Positions 28,811-36,988 are shown, counted from the first letter of the stretch. The stretch is DNA of 61,181 bases from Pseudomonadota bacterium (GCA_021816625.1 JAKAXM010000015.1:1-61181), one strand, 5' to 3'. Program-made: numbers and translations. Notes: generated by a model not told the origin, from the letters alone.

Positions 28811-29563
28811 TTAGCGCCCGTCGTAGAGCAGCGGGATGGCGAATTCCAGCAGGGAGCGGACGCGGGCCATGCCGCTTTCGAGAAAGTGCTCGATCTCACG
28901 GAGATCGATCTGGCCGCTCCCCTTGCCAGCGGCATAATTGGCGACCACCGACAGCGAGGCATAGCAAAGGCCTAATTCGCGCCCGAGCGCCGCCTCCGGC
29001 ATGCCCGTCATACCGACGATATCGCCGCCGTCCCGCTCAAGCCTCACGATCTCCGCGGCCGTCTCGAACCGGGGACCTTGGGTCGCCGCATAGGTCGCCT
29101 GCAAGGCCACGTCAAGGCCGGCCCGGATAGCGGCATCATGCAATGTCTCGCGCAAGGCCGCACAATAGGGGTAGCTGAAATCGACGTGCGTAACGGGCTC
29201 CGGGTGACTCCCAAAGAAGGTGTGGGCACGCCCATAGGTGTAATCTATGATCTGGTCGGGGATCACGAGCGTGCCCGGCACGAGGGCCGTCTTGATCGCA
29301 CCCACGGCATTGACCGCGATCACATGCGTCACGCCGCATTCCTTGAGGGCCCACATATTGGCCTGATAATTGACGCTGTGTGGGGGTATGGTGTGGCCGT
29401 GGCCGTGCCGAGGCAGGAATATGACATCGCGGCCGCAGACCGTGCCATAGACGAGCGGGGCCGACGGTTCACCGTAGGGGGTGCGCATGACCCGCCGCTC
29501 ACGCACGCTCAGATTACGCAGATGCGTAAGCCCGCTGCCCCCGATGATCGCAAGCGTCTTCAT
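28811..29563 (-). CDS. S-methyl-5'-thioinosine / purine nucleoside phosphorylase
   Basis: A 250-residue member of the trimeric PNP/MTAP family. It has the phosphate-binding IIGGSGL start, the PRHGHGHTIPPHSVNYQAN block, the substrate-site MTGMPEA and the base-recognition segment VVANYAAGKG. Asn (not Asp) in that last motif points to 6-oxopurines, which fits methylthioinosine or inosine rather than methylthioadenosine. It overlaps hpt by 4 bp, so released hypoxanthine could go straight to IMP. Substrate assignment is inference from this residue and from the neighbour. Confidence 0.82.
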   Translation of the reverse strand: MKTLAIIGGSGLTHLRNLSVRERRVMRTPYGEPSAPLVYGTVCGRDVIFLPRHGHGHTIPPHSVNYQANMWALKECGVTHVIAVNAVGAIKTALVPGTLVIPDQIIDYTYGRAHTFFGSHPEPVTHVDFSYPYCAALRETLHDAAIRAGLDVALQATYAATQGPRFETAAEIVRLERDGGDIVGMTGMPEAALGRELGLCYASLSVVANYAAGKGSGQIDLREIEHFLESGMARVRSLLEFAIPLLYDGR

Positions 29564-30129
29564 GGCAGGGCGTAGATCTCCTTGGTATTGCGCAAAAAGC
29601 CGTTATAGTCCATGCCACAGCCAAAGACGTAGCGGTCGGGGACGTCGAGACCGGAAAAATCGGCCGTCAAATCGACCGGCCGCGAACGGACTTTGGTGAC
29701 CAGGACCGCCGTCAGGACCGCGTGTGCGCCCCGGTCGCGAAAGGCTTGGACTAGGGCCGCCAGCGTCACGCCTTCATCGAGGATATCGTCTAGCAATACG
29801 ACGGTGCGACCGGCCACCGGCAGACTGGGTCCGGCAAGCCAGCTGAGATCGCCCCCGGTCACCGCCCCGCGATAGCGGGTCGCATGCACGTAATCGAGCT
29901 CCAAGGGGAAGGCAAGCCGCGGTAAGAGGTGCCCCGCAAACACCAGGGCACCGTTTAACACGACTACGAACACCGGGTTGACCGCGGCCACCCGCGCCGT
30001 GAGGGCGGCCGCCATGCGGTCCAGCGCGGCCTCTATCTCGGCCTCGCCGTAAAGCCGCTCGGCGGTTTGCAACACGGTCCACGCCTGGGCGCCGAGCGCC
30101 CCCCGATCATCCGTCACGATGCCGATCAA
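29560..30129 (-). CDS. hpt: Hypoxanthine-guanine phosphoribosyltransferase
   Basis: A 189-residue purine salvage enzyme with the PRPP-binding signature VVLLDDILDEGVTL, the flexible-loop area and VFVVVLNGALVFAGHL near the N-terminus. It converts hypoxanthine or guanine plus PRPP to IMP or GMP. The start overlapping the dsrE stop is a TTG (TTGA); a GTG four codons later is an alternative. It sits in a three-gene operon with a DsrE-like protein and the phosphorylase. Confidence 0.9.
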   Translation of the reverse strand: MIGIVTDDRGALGAQAWTVLQTAERLYGEAEIEAALDRMAAALTARVAAVNPVFVVVLNGALVFAGHLLPRLAFPLELDYVHATRYRGAVTGGDLSWLAGPSLPVAGRTVVLLDDILDEGVTLAALVQAFRDRGAHAVLTAVLVTKVRSRPVDLTADFSGLDVPDRYVFGCGMDYNGFLRNTKEIYALP

Positions 30130-30494
30130 TACGTGAAGGTGACGGTATCATCATCCATGGCCTGGGTAATGACATAAGCCCCGCCGACGGTCTCCTCGAT
30201 CTCCGGGATCAAGTCCTTGCCCCACAGATCCAAGGTGGGCGTGCACACCTTGAAATGGACCCCTGCTTCATGGGCATCCTTGATGAAATCGTAGACAGAC
30301 TTGCTGCTCCCTTCCTGGACGAAAAGCTTTTCCGCGACCCCTTTGACGGCGAGCTCGCCCGCGCGCGCGGTCAGTACCACCGTCACATCATATTCCATGG
30401 CCGCCGCGACGGTCGCCTGAAAAAACGGCGCGCCCAGCTCGGAGGGATTGCGGGGATCGGTATTCACCATCATCATAAGAAGCTTGTCAGCCAT
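30126..30494 (-). CDS. DsrE/DsrF-like family protein
   Basis: A 122-residue protein with the alternating alpha/beta pattern of DsrE-like proteins and a single conserved-looking cysteine in FKVCTPTLDLWG, the expected persulfide-carrying position. It ends VITQAMDDDTVTFTY. Members move sulfane sulfur between TusA-like and other carriers in sulfur-oxidising bacteria; a sulfur-carrier role is inferred. It is the first gene of the dsrE-hpt-phosphorylase operon, with GGAG before the ATG and a consensus -10 box about 40 bp upstream. Confidence 0.8.
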   Translation of the reverse strand: MADKLLMMMVNTDPRNPSELGAPFFQATVAAAMEYDVTVVLTARAGELAVKGVAEKLFVQEGSSKSVYDFIKDAHEAGVHFKVCTPTLDLWGKDLIPEIEETVGGAYVITQAMDDDTVTFTY

Positions 30495-30532
30495 TACTAT
30501 GCTCCGCCCAGTTGATGAAATAAAGACGCGCG

Positions 30533-30559
30533 ATTATAACGGCTTTCGCTTATAAAGCC
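30533..30559 (-). promoter_or_regulatory. Promoter with inverted repeat for the dsrE-like/hpt operon
   Basis: Reading the minus strand, a perfect -10 box TATAAT occupies 30538-30533. Immediately upstream lies an inverted repeat GGCTTT-N7-AAAGCC (30559-30541), just where the -35 to -10 spacer should be; no clear -35 is seen. The repeat could be an operator or, less likely because no T-run follows, the terminator of galU. Confidence 0.5.
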
Positions 30560-30601
30560 CATAGCCGACCTGGCTCGGCACCGCCCGGCCCGGGGCGCGG
30601 T

Positions 30602-31471
30602 TCAGAGACTAAGCCCCTTCAGGTAGGCCCGGAAATCATCCTGCAACTGCGGGTGCCGCAAGGCGTATTCCACCGTGGCCTCGAGATAGCCAAGCTTATT
30701 GCCACAATCGTAACGCTTGCCTTCGAACTCATAGGCCAGGACCTGCTCACGCTCGAGGAGCTTCGCGATACCGTCCGTAAGCTGGATCTCGCCCCCGGAA
30801 CCGGCCCCGATCGTCTCCAAAAGGTCGAAAATCGGGGGGGTCAGGATGTAGCGCCCGACCACGCCTAGGGTCGAAGGGGCCTCGGCCGGCAAGGGCTTCT
30901 CGACGATCGCCTCGACGCGGTGTAGGCGGTCATCCCAGACTCGGGTCTTTACGATGCCGTAAGAGGCCGTATCTGCCCGCGCCACGTTTTGGACCCCGAT
31001 GATCGCGTTATGGTAGTGCGCGTAGAGATCAACCATCTGGCGCAAGGCAGAGGGCTTGGCATCGATCAGATCGTCGGCCAGGATCACGGCAAAGGGGGCA
31101 TCGCCCACCACTTGCCGCGCGCACAAGACCGCGTGACCGAGCCCCAGCGCCTCGGCCTGCCGAATATAGATGCAGGTGACCTCCTTGGGGAGGATACCCC
31201 GCAAGGACCGCAAGATCTTTTCCTTGCCGCGACCCTCGAGCTCCGCTTCCAGCTCATAGGCCTTGTCGAAGTGATCCTCGATTGCCCGTTTGCTGCGGCC
31301 CGTCACGAAGATGAGCTCGGTGATTCCGGCGTCAATCGCCTCTTCCGCCGCATACTGAATCAGCGGCTTATCCACAACCGGCAGCATCTCTTTGGGACTG
31401 GCCTTGGTCGCGGGCAAAAACCGTGTCCCAAGACCCGCTACCGGGAAAACCGCCTTCTTTACCACGCTCAC
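30602..31471 (-). CDS. galU: UTP-glucose-1-phosphate uridylyltransferase
   Basis: A 289-residue nucleotidyltransferase making UDP-glucose for LPS and EPS. It has the signature [20 protein letters not shown] and the metal/sugar-site region ILADDLIDA. The ATG-initiated frame to 31510 is longer, but the GTG at 31471 ([13 protein letters not shown]) has a GGAGAGGGGG tract 8 nt upstream; a second GTG at 31465 is possible. It stands alone between the dsrE operon and a 499-bp noncoding stretch and supplies both polysaccharide loci. Confidence 0.93.
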   Translation of the reverse strand: MSVVKKAVFPVAGLGTRFLPATKASPKEMLPVVDKPLIQYAAEEAIDAGITELIFVTGRSKRAIEDHFDKAYELEAELEGRGKEKILRSLRGILPKEVTCIYIRQAEALGLGHAVLCARQVVGDAPFAVILADDLIDAKPSALRQMVDLYAHYHNAIIGVQNVARADTASYGIVKTRVWDDRLHRVEAIVEKPLPAEAPSTLGVVGRYILTPPIFDLLETIGAGSGGEIQLTDGIAKLLEREQVLAYEFEGKRYDCGNKLGYLEATVEYALRHPQLQDDFRAYLKGLSL

Positions 31472-31970
31472 TCGATCAACCCCCTCTCCACGATATGATG
31501 GCAGGGCCATTCCCTGACCCCCGCAGCGATTCTATAGGCAAGACGCAAGGGCACGCTATCCCTCGCCCCTCAAACCGATCGAACCGGCCGCTCCCGATAC
31601 CCCTCAACGCCAAGCCGTCCACACCAACGAAAGACCCGCCATCCGGCCCCGCGTCACCCTAAAAGGCGCTATGCGCGCTACGCGGGCGGTGTGCTAGCAT
31701 AAGCTCCCACTCCACCGCAGGGAGAAACGGGCCCCTACCGACCCCCGCGCGGCACGCCCGGACGTATGGATGACCGGCGCGACCACGCAGCAGCGCATGC
31801 GCAGGACGCTTGCCCCAGCCCGGCTGGCACGCATCGCCGCAGACCCCGGCGCCCGCCACATGCGGCCGTCACGATCTATTCGACAACCACGATAGCATTA
31901 ACCCACCAAGGAGGATACGGGAAGGCGCTATCCCTCTCCGGCACGAAGCCGGGGTTTCCCGTTACACATC
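31472..31970. other. 499-bp noncoding stretch between galU and the CHRD-like gene
   Basis: No convincing gene is present; short frames here lack ribosome-binding sites and homology by eye. The left part should hold the galU promoter, but I see no good boxes. An 11-bp direct repeat CGCTATCCCTC occurs at 31554-31564 and 31926-31936. The extended -10-like TGCTAGCAT (31692-31700) lacks a -35. The right end holds the split ribosome-binding site described separately. Confidence 0.6.
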
Positions 31971-31973
31971 ATG
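31908..31973 (+). promoter_or_regulatory. Split ribosome-binding site: SD and ATG separated by a foldable stem-loop
   Basis: A perfect AAGGAGG lies at 31908-31914, 56 nt before the ATG at 31971, and no start codon follows it at normal distance in any frame. Between them the RNA can fold: ACGGGAA (31917-31923) pairs perfectly with TTCCCGT (31956-31962), and CTCCGGC (31936-31942) pairs with GCCGGGG (31948-31954) around the loop ACGAA. If this forms, SD and ATG are left about 10 nt apart. The pairings are seen; the function is inferred. Confidence 0.55.
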
Positions 31974-32369
31974 AAGAAACTGCTACTTACGTGCGTGCTC
32001 GCAGGCCTTGCCACCAGCGCTATGGCCGTCGCCAAACCCCTTAAGGTTCAGCTGACTGGAGAAAATGGCTCCGGTGAAAGCGGCTACGCCCTGCTCTACC
32101 CGCATGGCTCGCGCACGCGCGTCATCATCCACATGCACGGGGTACCCAAGGGGCTCGTCCAGCCGGATCACATCCACGCGGGGACTTGCCCCAACGTGAA
32201 CCCGCGTCCGGCGTATATGCTAAAGCCCATCAAGGACGGCAGGTCCGTCACCCTGATCCATGCACGGCTAGCGGCCCTGCTGCACCATCCGATGGCCATC
32301 AACGTGCATGAGAGCTCCAAAGACATGCAGAAATACGTGGCCTGCGGGGACATCCGCGGGCATTATTGA
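31971..32369 (+). CDS. Small secreted CHRD/SOD-like protein
   Basis: A 132-residue protein with a textbook signal peptide (MKKLLLTCVLAGLATSAMA, cut after AMA). The mature domain has the pattern of small secreted proteins distantly related to CHRD or Cu/Zn-SOD folds: NGSGESGYALLYP, IIHMHGVPKG, DHIHAGTCPN, AINVHESSKDMQKYVACGD. Several His and two Cys (in HAGTC and VACGD) could bind metal or form a disulfide. The function is unknown. It is a single-gene unit closed by a good terminator, and its translation start is unusual (see the split ribosome-binding site). Confidence 0.8.
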   Translation: MKKLLLTCVLAGLATSAMAVAKPLKVQLTGENGSGESGYALLYPHGSRTRVIIHMHGVPKGLVQPDHIHAGTCPNVNPRPAYMLKPIKDGRSVTLIHARLAALLHHPMAINVHESSKDMQKYVACGDIRGHY

Positions 32370-32383
32370 GCCTTTAGAGTCCC

Positions 32384-32427
32384 AACGGGCAGACGGCCTG
32401 AAAAAGGTCCGCCTGCCCGTTCTTGTA
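32384..32427 (+). terminator. Rho-independent-like terminator after the CHRD-like gene
   Basis: AACGGGCAG (32384-32392) pairs perfectly with CTGCCCGTT (32413-32421), and CGG-CC continues inside against GG-t-CCG, around the loop TGAAAAA. A short T-rich run (TTCTTGT) follows. On the other strand no T-run follows the stem, so it should act mainly on plus-strand transcripts. Confidence 0.75.
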
Positions 32428-32462
32428 TCCGGCCGCGCATCGCCTGCCGGATGTGCGGGGCC

Positions 32463-34334
32463 TCACCCTTGGGCCTGCGCCAACGCCCCGTGAGGCGGGT
32501 GGCCGATCATATCCCGAAGCGCCCGAGCGAGCCCCTCCTCATCCCCATCCGCACACAGGTCCTGCAGTCGCGCAAGGCCGGCATTGAACCCATCGGCCGC
32601 CACGCAGGTTCCCGCCGTGAGCCGGATCTTCGGGTGCGCCGTCGCGAGCAGCGCCTCGTCGGCATAAAAAAGCTCCTCATAGAGCTTTTCTCCCGGACGC
32701 AACCCCGTGTAGACGATCTCGACGTCCTGTCCCGGACGCTTACCAGACAGCAGAATCAATTGTTCGGCGAGATACGCAATGCGGACCGGTTCGCCCATGT
32801 CCAGTACAAAGATTTCGCCACCGGCCCCAATGACGCTCGATTGCAGGATCAACCCGCAGGCCTCCGGTATGGTCATGAAGTAGCGCGTGATCTCGGGATG
32901 CGTCACGGTCACAGGCCCTCCTTTGGCGATCTGCGCCTTGAAAAGCGGGATCACGCTGCCCGCCGAACCCAACACATTGCCAAACCGCACCGTAAGAAAA
33001 CGGGTCTGCGACTGACCATTAAGCTCCTGGCAGAGGATCTCGGCCGCGCGCTTTGTGGCGCCCATGATGTTGGACGGATTGACGGCCTTATCCGTCGATA
33101 TCAACAAAAAGACCCCGCAACCGTGGCGGGCCGCCGCTTGGGCGAGGGTCTGGGTCCCGAAGACATTATTCAGAACCGCCGCCCGACTTTGGCCCTCCAG
33201 CATGGGTACGTGCTTGTACGCCGCGGCATGGAATATGATCTCGGGCCGCTCCCGTGCCAGAGTCCGGTCCACGAGCAACGCGTCACGGACGTCGCCCAGT
33301 ACCGGCCTAAGGGACAATTGCGGGAAGTCGCGGCGCAGTTCGAGCTCTATCGTGTAGAGATTGAATTCGCTGCGCTCAAAGAGAATCAGTGCGCGCGGCG
33401 CAAGCCTTGCGATCTGCCGGCATAGCTCCGAGCCGATGGAGCCGCCGGCGCCGGATACGAGCACGACCTTGCCCCCGAGCCCGCGCGCGATCTCCTGCTC
33501 ATCGAGCAAAACCGGCTCCCGGCCCAGCAGGTCCTCGATACGGACCTCCCGCAGTTCCTGGATATTGACTTGGCCGTCGACTAGGTTCTGGAGTCCGGGC
33601 AGGATGCGAAACGGCCGCCCGCTACGCTCGCACAGCTCGATCAGGCGGCGCATGCGCGCGGCCTTGGCCTCGGTTACAGCAATAAAGATGATATCGGCCG
33701 CCAGACGTTCCGCTACCTCGGGCAGCTGCGCGCAGTCGGCGATCACCGGGACGCCGTGTATGTCCTGGCCTAGGCGCCGCGGATTATCGTCAACGAAGCC
33801 AACGGGACGAAAGCCGACATCGGAACCCCGCAAGAGGTCGCGCACCAGCATCTCGCCTGCGCGCCCTGCCCCCACTATAAGGGCCTTCTTGCCGGCTGGC
33901 TGATAGAGCCCGCGGTCCTTAAAGAAGCGATAAAAAAATCGCGGGCCCCCCAGCAACACCATCAGCAGCAAGCCATCGAGCACGAAGGCCGAACGCGGCA
34001 CCTGGGCCAACCGCACCCATAGGAACAAGACGAGGGCGCTACCCGCCGTCCCCGCGATGATCGCCTTGAAGATGCGCAAGAGGTCGGGGACCGAGGCAAA
34101 GCGCCAGATGCCCCGATACAGCCCCATCCCCCAAAAAACGAGGCCCTGAACTACGATGACGACCGGCAACAAGACGAGGCTTTGGCGAAGCATGGCGGCC
34201 GGTACATAGCCGAGATTGAATCGGAGCCAGTAGGCCCCAAGCCACGCGAGAGGGATCACAAACAGATCGTGGGCGACGATCGCCCAACGTCCGCGGGGCG
34301 CCTTAACGCGCGGGATTGCGGCGAGCTTGCCCAT
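32463..34334 (-). CDS. WbpM/CapD-type nucleotide-sugar 4,6-dehydratase
   Basis: A 623-residue inner-membrane protein: four membrane helices, a first Rossmann domain (ALIVGAGRAGEMLVRD) and a C-terminal SDR domain (VLVSGAGGSIGSELCRQI). The catalytic site reads NPSNIMGATKRAAE, with Met in place of Tyr before the Lys, as in WbpM/PglF UDP-GlcNAc 4,6-dehydratases that start QuiNAc or FucNAc synthesis. The upstream frame reaches 34427; I use the ATG at 34334 (MGKLAAIPRVK), with GGAGGG close before it. It overlaps the WbpL-like gene by 32 bp and ends the long minus-strand run. Confidence 0.92.
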   Translation of the reverse strand: MGKLAAIPRVKAPRGRWAIVAHDLFVIPLAWLGAYWLRFNLGYVPAAMLRQSLVLLPVVIVVQGLVFWGMGLYRGIWRFASVPDLLRIFKAIIAGTAGSALVLFLWVRLAQVPRSAFVLDGLLLMVLLGGPRFFYRFFKDRGLYQPAGKKALIVGAGRAGEMLVRDLLRGSDVGFRPVGFVDDNPRRLGQDIHGVPVIADCAQLPEVAERLAADIIFIAVTEAKAARMRRLIELCERSGRPFRILPGLQNLVDGQVNIQELREVRIEDLLGREPVLLDEQEIARGLGGKVVLVSGAGGSIGSELCRQIARLAPRALILFERSEFNLYTIELELRRDFPQLSLRPVLGDVRDALLVDRTLARERPEIIFHAAAYKHVPMLEGQSRAAVLNNVFGTQTLAQAAARHGCGVFLLISTDKAVNPSNIMGATKRAAEILCQELNGQSQTRFLTVRFGNVLGSAGSVIPLFKAQIAKGGPVTVTHPEITRYFMTIPEACGLILQSSVIGAGGEIFVLDMGEPVRIAYLAEQLILLSGKRPGQDVEIVYTGLRPGEKLYEELFYADEALLATAHPKIRLTAGTCVAADGFNAGLARLQDLCADGDEEGLARALRDMIGHPPHGALAQAQG

Positions 34335-35340
34335 GACCCTCCCACCGCCCGACCCAGGCGGCCAAGGCTGTGTATGTGACGGCCAAAGACGCGAGTATAA
34401 CCCATTGCCAAGGGACCGGGACGCCAACGGCCGCGTAGGCGGCCACCGCGCACACGGCCATCAAAGCGTACTCGCCAAGCACCGTCCGCCGCTGCGAGAG
34501 ACCGGCCTGGACGAGGCGCTGGTAATAATGCTCGCGGTGGGCGACCGTGGGATTCTCGCCACGCGCCACCCGGCGCACCAAGGTAAGCGTGGCATCTACG
34601 AGAAACGGTGAAAACACGATGAGGCCAGCCCAGGTCGGGAAATCGCCCCGGGCGTCACCGGCCAAGATCATCATGCCGGCGCCAAAGCCCAGGGCAGTTG
34701 CCCCCACATCGCCCATGAATAGGCGCGCCGGCGGAAAATTGCTCACGGTAAACCCAAGCGCCGCCGCGGCCACGGTCAAGCTCGCCTCAGCATAAGGGAC
34801 GTCATGGGCCCGGTACGCGAGCGCCGCCAGGGCCCCGAAACCAAACACCGCCATACCCCCCGCAAAACCATCCATACCATCCATGAAGTTATAGAGATTG
34901 ATCCACCAGACGAGAAAGCCTGTTACGAACAGGATTGCTAGAAAACCACCCGGCACCACCGCAAGACCTGGCAAGAGATCGCCGGGAGACGGTTGCACGA
35001 GCACGGCCACGAGGGCGGCGGCGGCGACGTGGACCAGGAGCCGCAACCGCGGGCTCAAACCCGCCTGATCATCATACCAAGACAAGACGGCAACCACAGC
35101 GAGCGCGGTCATGGCCACTGCCAGCCCGCGCGACCACTGCCAGGAATCGGCACAAAAGCCCATAAGGGCACCCGCGGCGATCGCAAGCCCCCCCATACGC
35201 GGCACCGGGCGCGCGTGCAAGGAACGCGCGTTCGGTTGATCAAGCACTTGCCAGGGGTTGCGGGGATGCGCCAAAAGCCGACTGCAGAGCCAGCTTACGA
35301 GTACGACCCCGCCGTCCATGATCACAGGCCAAGGCCTCAT
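34303..35340 (-). CDS. WecA/WbpL-like glycosyltransferase family 4 (sugar-1-phosphate transferase)
   Basis: A 345-residue polytopic protein of the MraY/WecA family, which links a HexNAc-1-phosphate to undecaprenyl phosphate. It has the cytoplasmic motif DQPNARSLHARPVPRMGG, the catalytic Asp pair in NLYNFMDGMDGFAGG and FMGDVGATALG, and about ten membrane helices. The ATG at 35340 overlaps the GT2 stop by 4 bp (ATGA). Next to a WbpM-like dehydratase and an epimerase, it resembles the wbpK-wbpL-wbpM end of Pseudomonas O-antigen loci. Confidence 0.9.
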   Translation of the reverse strand: MRPWPVIMDGGVVLVSWLCSRLLAHPRNPWQVLDQPNARSLHARPVPRMGGLAIAAGALMGFCADSWQWSRGLAVAMTALAVVAVLSWYDDQAGLSPRLRLLVHVAAAALVAVLVQPSPGDLLPGLAVVPGGFLAILFVTGFLVWWINLYNFMDGMDGFAGGMAVFGFGALAALAYRAHDVPYAEASLTVAAAALGFTVSNFPPARLFMGDVGATALGFGAGMMILAGDARGDFPTWAGLIVFSPFLVDATLTLVRRVARGENPTVAHREHYYQRLVQAGLSQRRTVLGEYALMAVCAVAAYAAVGVPVPWQWVILASLAVTYTALAAWVGRWEGHGQARRNPAR

Positions 35341-36095
35341 CGCGCCCCCGACTGGGCGCGCGATCGCAGTTGCCGGTAGGCCTGTGACCGGAAAAAACGC
35401 AGCGCGCTCTGGACATGCCACAGAAAGTAGCGCGGCCGCCGGTGTGAGGCACGCTGCGCGTCATGGACCACGACCGCGGCCGGCACGCGCACTACGCTAT
35501 AACCGGCCAACACGAGGCGGCAACAGAGGTCGCAGTCCTCATAGTAGAGATGGTAACGCGGGTCGAAGCCGCCCACGGCCGCGAAGGTCGCGCTGCGAAA
35601 GGCCATGAACATACCCGCTACCCATTCGACGCGCGCGCAGTCACCGGGGGTGCCACCTTTGACGAGTCGACGCAGCGCCCCAAGCGGCGTGGGAAATACC
35701 CGCGCGCTATCTTCCTCGGCGCCCCCGCTCCCTACGACACGCGGCGCCGCGACCCCGACCGCCGGGTCCTTTAGGGCGGCCATGAGCGCCGGGAACGGAT
35801 CGTGCGTCAGACGCAGATCAGGGTTCACGACGCAAAACACGTCAGAGGGCACAGCCACCGCAGCGGCATTATGATTTTCGGCAAAGCCGCGTGCCCGCGC
35901 GTTGCGAATGATGGTCACGGGAAACGGGGCCACAGGCTCGGGCAAGGTCTCTGGCCTATTGATCGTAATGACCAGATGTAAGGGTGTCTGACAAAAGGCG
36001 GCGAGATCCGCGCACAAGCGCGTAACGAGGTCCGCCTGCCCATGACTTACGACCGAAACGACGAGCCGGTCGCAGACGACGGTGTCGGCAGTCAT
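35337..36095 (-). CDS. Glycosyltransferase family 2
   Basis: A 252-residue soluble GT-A enzyme (RLVVSVVSHGQADL start, DVFCVVNPDLRL metal-binding region, YHLYYEDCDLCCRL acceptor-site ED motif), closest in pattern to rhamnosyltransferase-like GT2 enzymes of LPS clusters. The ATG at 36095 overlaps the epimerase stop by 4 bp. The donor and acceptor cannot be told from the sequence; a role in building an O-antigen-like glycan is inferred from the neighbours. Confidence 0.85.
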   Translation of the reverse strand: MTADTVVCDRLVVSVVSHGQADLVTRLCADLAAFCQTPLHLVITINRPETLPEPVAPFPVTIIRNARARGFAENHNAAAVAVPSDVFCVVNPDLRLTHDPFPALMAALKDPAVGVAAPRVVGSGGAEEDSARVFPTPLGALRRLVKGGTPGDCARVEWVAGMFMAFRSATFAAVGGFDPRYHLYYEDCDLCCRLVLAGYSVVRVPAAVVVHDAQRASHRRPRYFLWHVQSALRFFRSQAYRQLRSRAQSGAR

Positions 36096-36988
36096 AACGC
36101 GCGCCCAAGCCCACGCGATGCCCGCAACTCGCGCATCGCCGAGGCGAGCCCGTAACGCGGATTCATGCCGAGGTCTGCCCACACCCGCTGATCATCACTG
36201 ACGCACGACTCAAGCAATGGCGCAAAAAGCCGCGTACCGCGCCGCGCGCGCCCCGGCGGGCAGCGATCAGCGAGCCAGGCCGCCTGCGTGACGGTCCAGA
36301 AGGGCAAGGCCTGACGCGCTGGGGACCGGCCCAGGCCCACCCGCATCACATCGTATATCTCGCGTAGGGTATACGACTTGCCATCGGTCACCGTATAAGA
36401 CGCGCCGGGCCGCGGGGCCGCGATTAGGGCCATCAGCACACGCACCAGATCATCGCGATGTACCATACTGCGCCGGGCCCCATCGCGGGGCAGAGGCAGA
36501 GGCAGAGGCCATGCCGCCAGGGTCAAAAGCCGATCGAGATTGCCGCGCATCCCGGGCCCATACACCAGGGCCGGGCGCACAATCATGGTCGCAAGTCCCG
36601 GTGCCTCGCGGATCAGATCCTCAGCCGCCCGGCGACTCTTTGCGTAATCGTCATCGGCGCACTCGGCCTTGATGCTGCTCACAAAGAGCAAGTGCTGGAC
36701 CCCGGCCGAGCGCGCCTCCGCGAGCAAGGCCTCAGTCCCCCCGACCGTCACCTGGATGTGATGGGCGGCCGAGGCCTTGGTATGGGCGATCCCGCCGAGA
36801 TGGATCACCGCCTCACAACCGGCGCAGCAGCCGTGCAAGGAGGCCGGCACGGCGAGATCCGCGCGGTGCCATTCCTGTCCAGGTCCCGTTGTGCGCCCGA
36901 GACCCCGGGGCGTATGACCGGCCTCGGTCAAGGCCGCGACCAAGGCCGTCCCAATGAAACCACTCGCCCCCGTCACCAGGACCCGCAT
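36092..36988 (-). CDS. NAD-dependent epimerase/dehydratase (GnE/WbpK-like)
   Basis: A 298-residue extended SDR protein. It has the NAD motif VTGASGFIG, the serine of FVSSIK and a tyrosine in DDDYAKSRRAAED. In this family the active site is normally YxxxK; here it reads YAKSR, so the lysine four residues after Tyr is an arginine. It likely acts on a UDP- or GDP-sugar keto intermediate made by the WbpM-like enzyme; activity with Arg is uncertain. The ATG at 36988 has GAGG 6 nt upstream, and a CGCGGC-GCGG-GCCGCG hairpin precedes it. Confidence 0.82.
   Translation of the reverse strand: MRVLVTGASGFIGTALVAALTEAGHTPRGLGRTTGPGQEWHRADLAVPASLHGCCAGCEAVIHLGGIAHTKASAAHHIQVTVGGTEALLAEARSAGVQHLLFVSSIKAECADDDYAKSRRAAEDLIREAPGLATMIVRPALVYGPGMRGNLDRLLTLAAWPLPLPLPRDGARRSMVHRDDLVRVLMALIAAPRPGASYTVTDGKSYTLREIYDVMRVGLGRSPARQALPFWTVTQAAWLADRCPPGRARRGTRLFAPLLESCVSDDQRVWADLGMNPRYGLASAMRELRASRGLGRAL

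Noticed and set aside
31659-31859. Small minus-strand frame in the galU / CHRD-like gap
   Set aside because: No ribosome-binding site and no recognisable sequence; composition is that of noncoding GC-rich DNA.
31917-31962. Leader stem as a known c-di-GMP-I (GEMM) riboswitch
   Set aside because: The conserved GEMM tetraloop/receptor and GGNAAACC-like elements are missing; only a simple two-part stem is seen.
32451-33425. 324-residue plus-strand open frame after the terminator
   Set aside because: Antisense to the WbpM-like gene, which has clear motifs; it also follows a terminator with no promoter.
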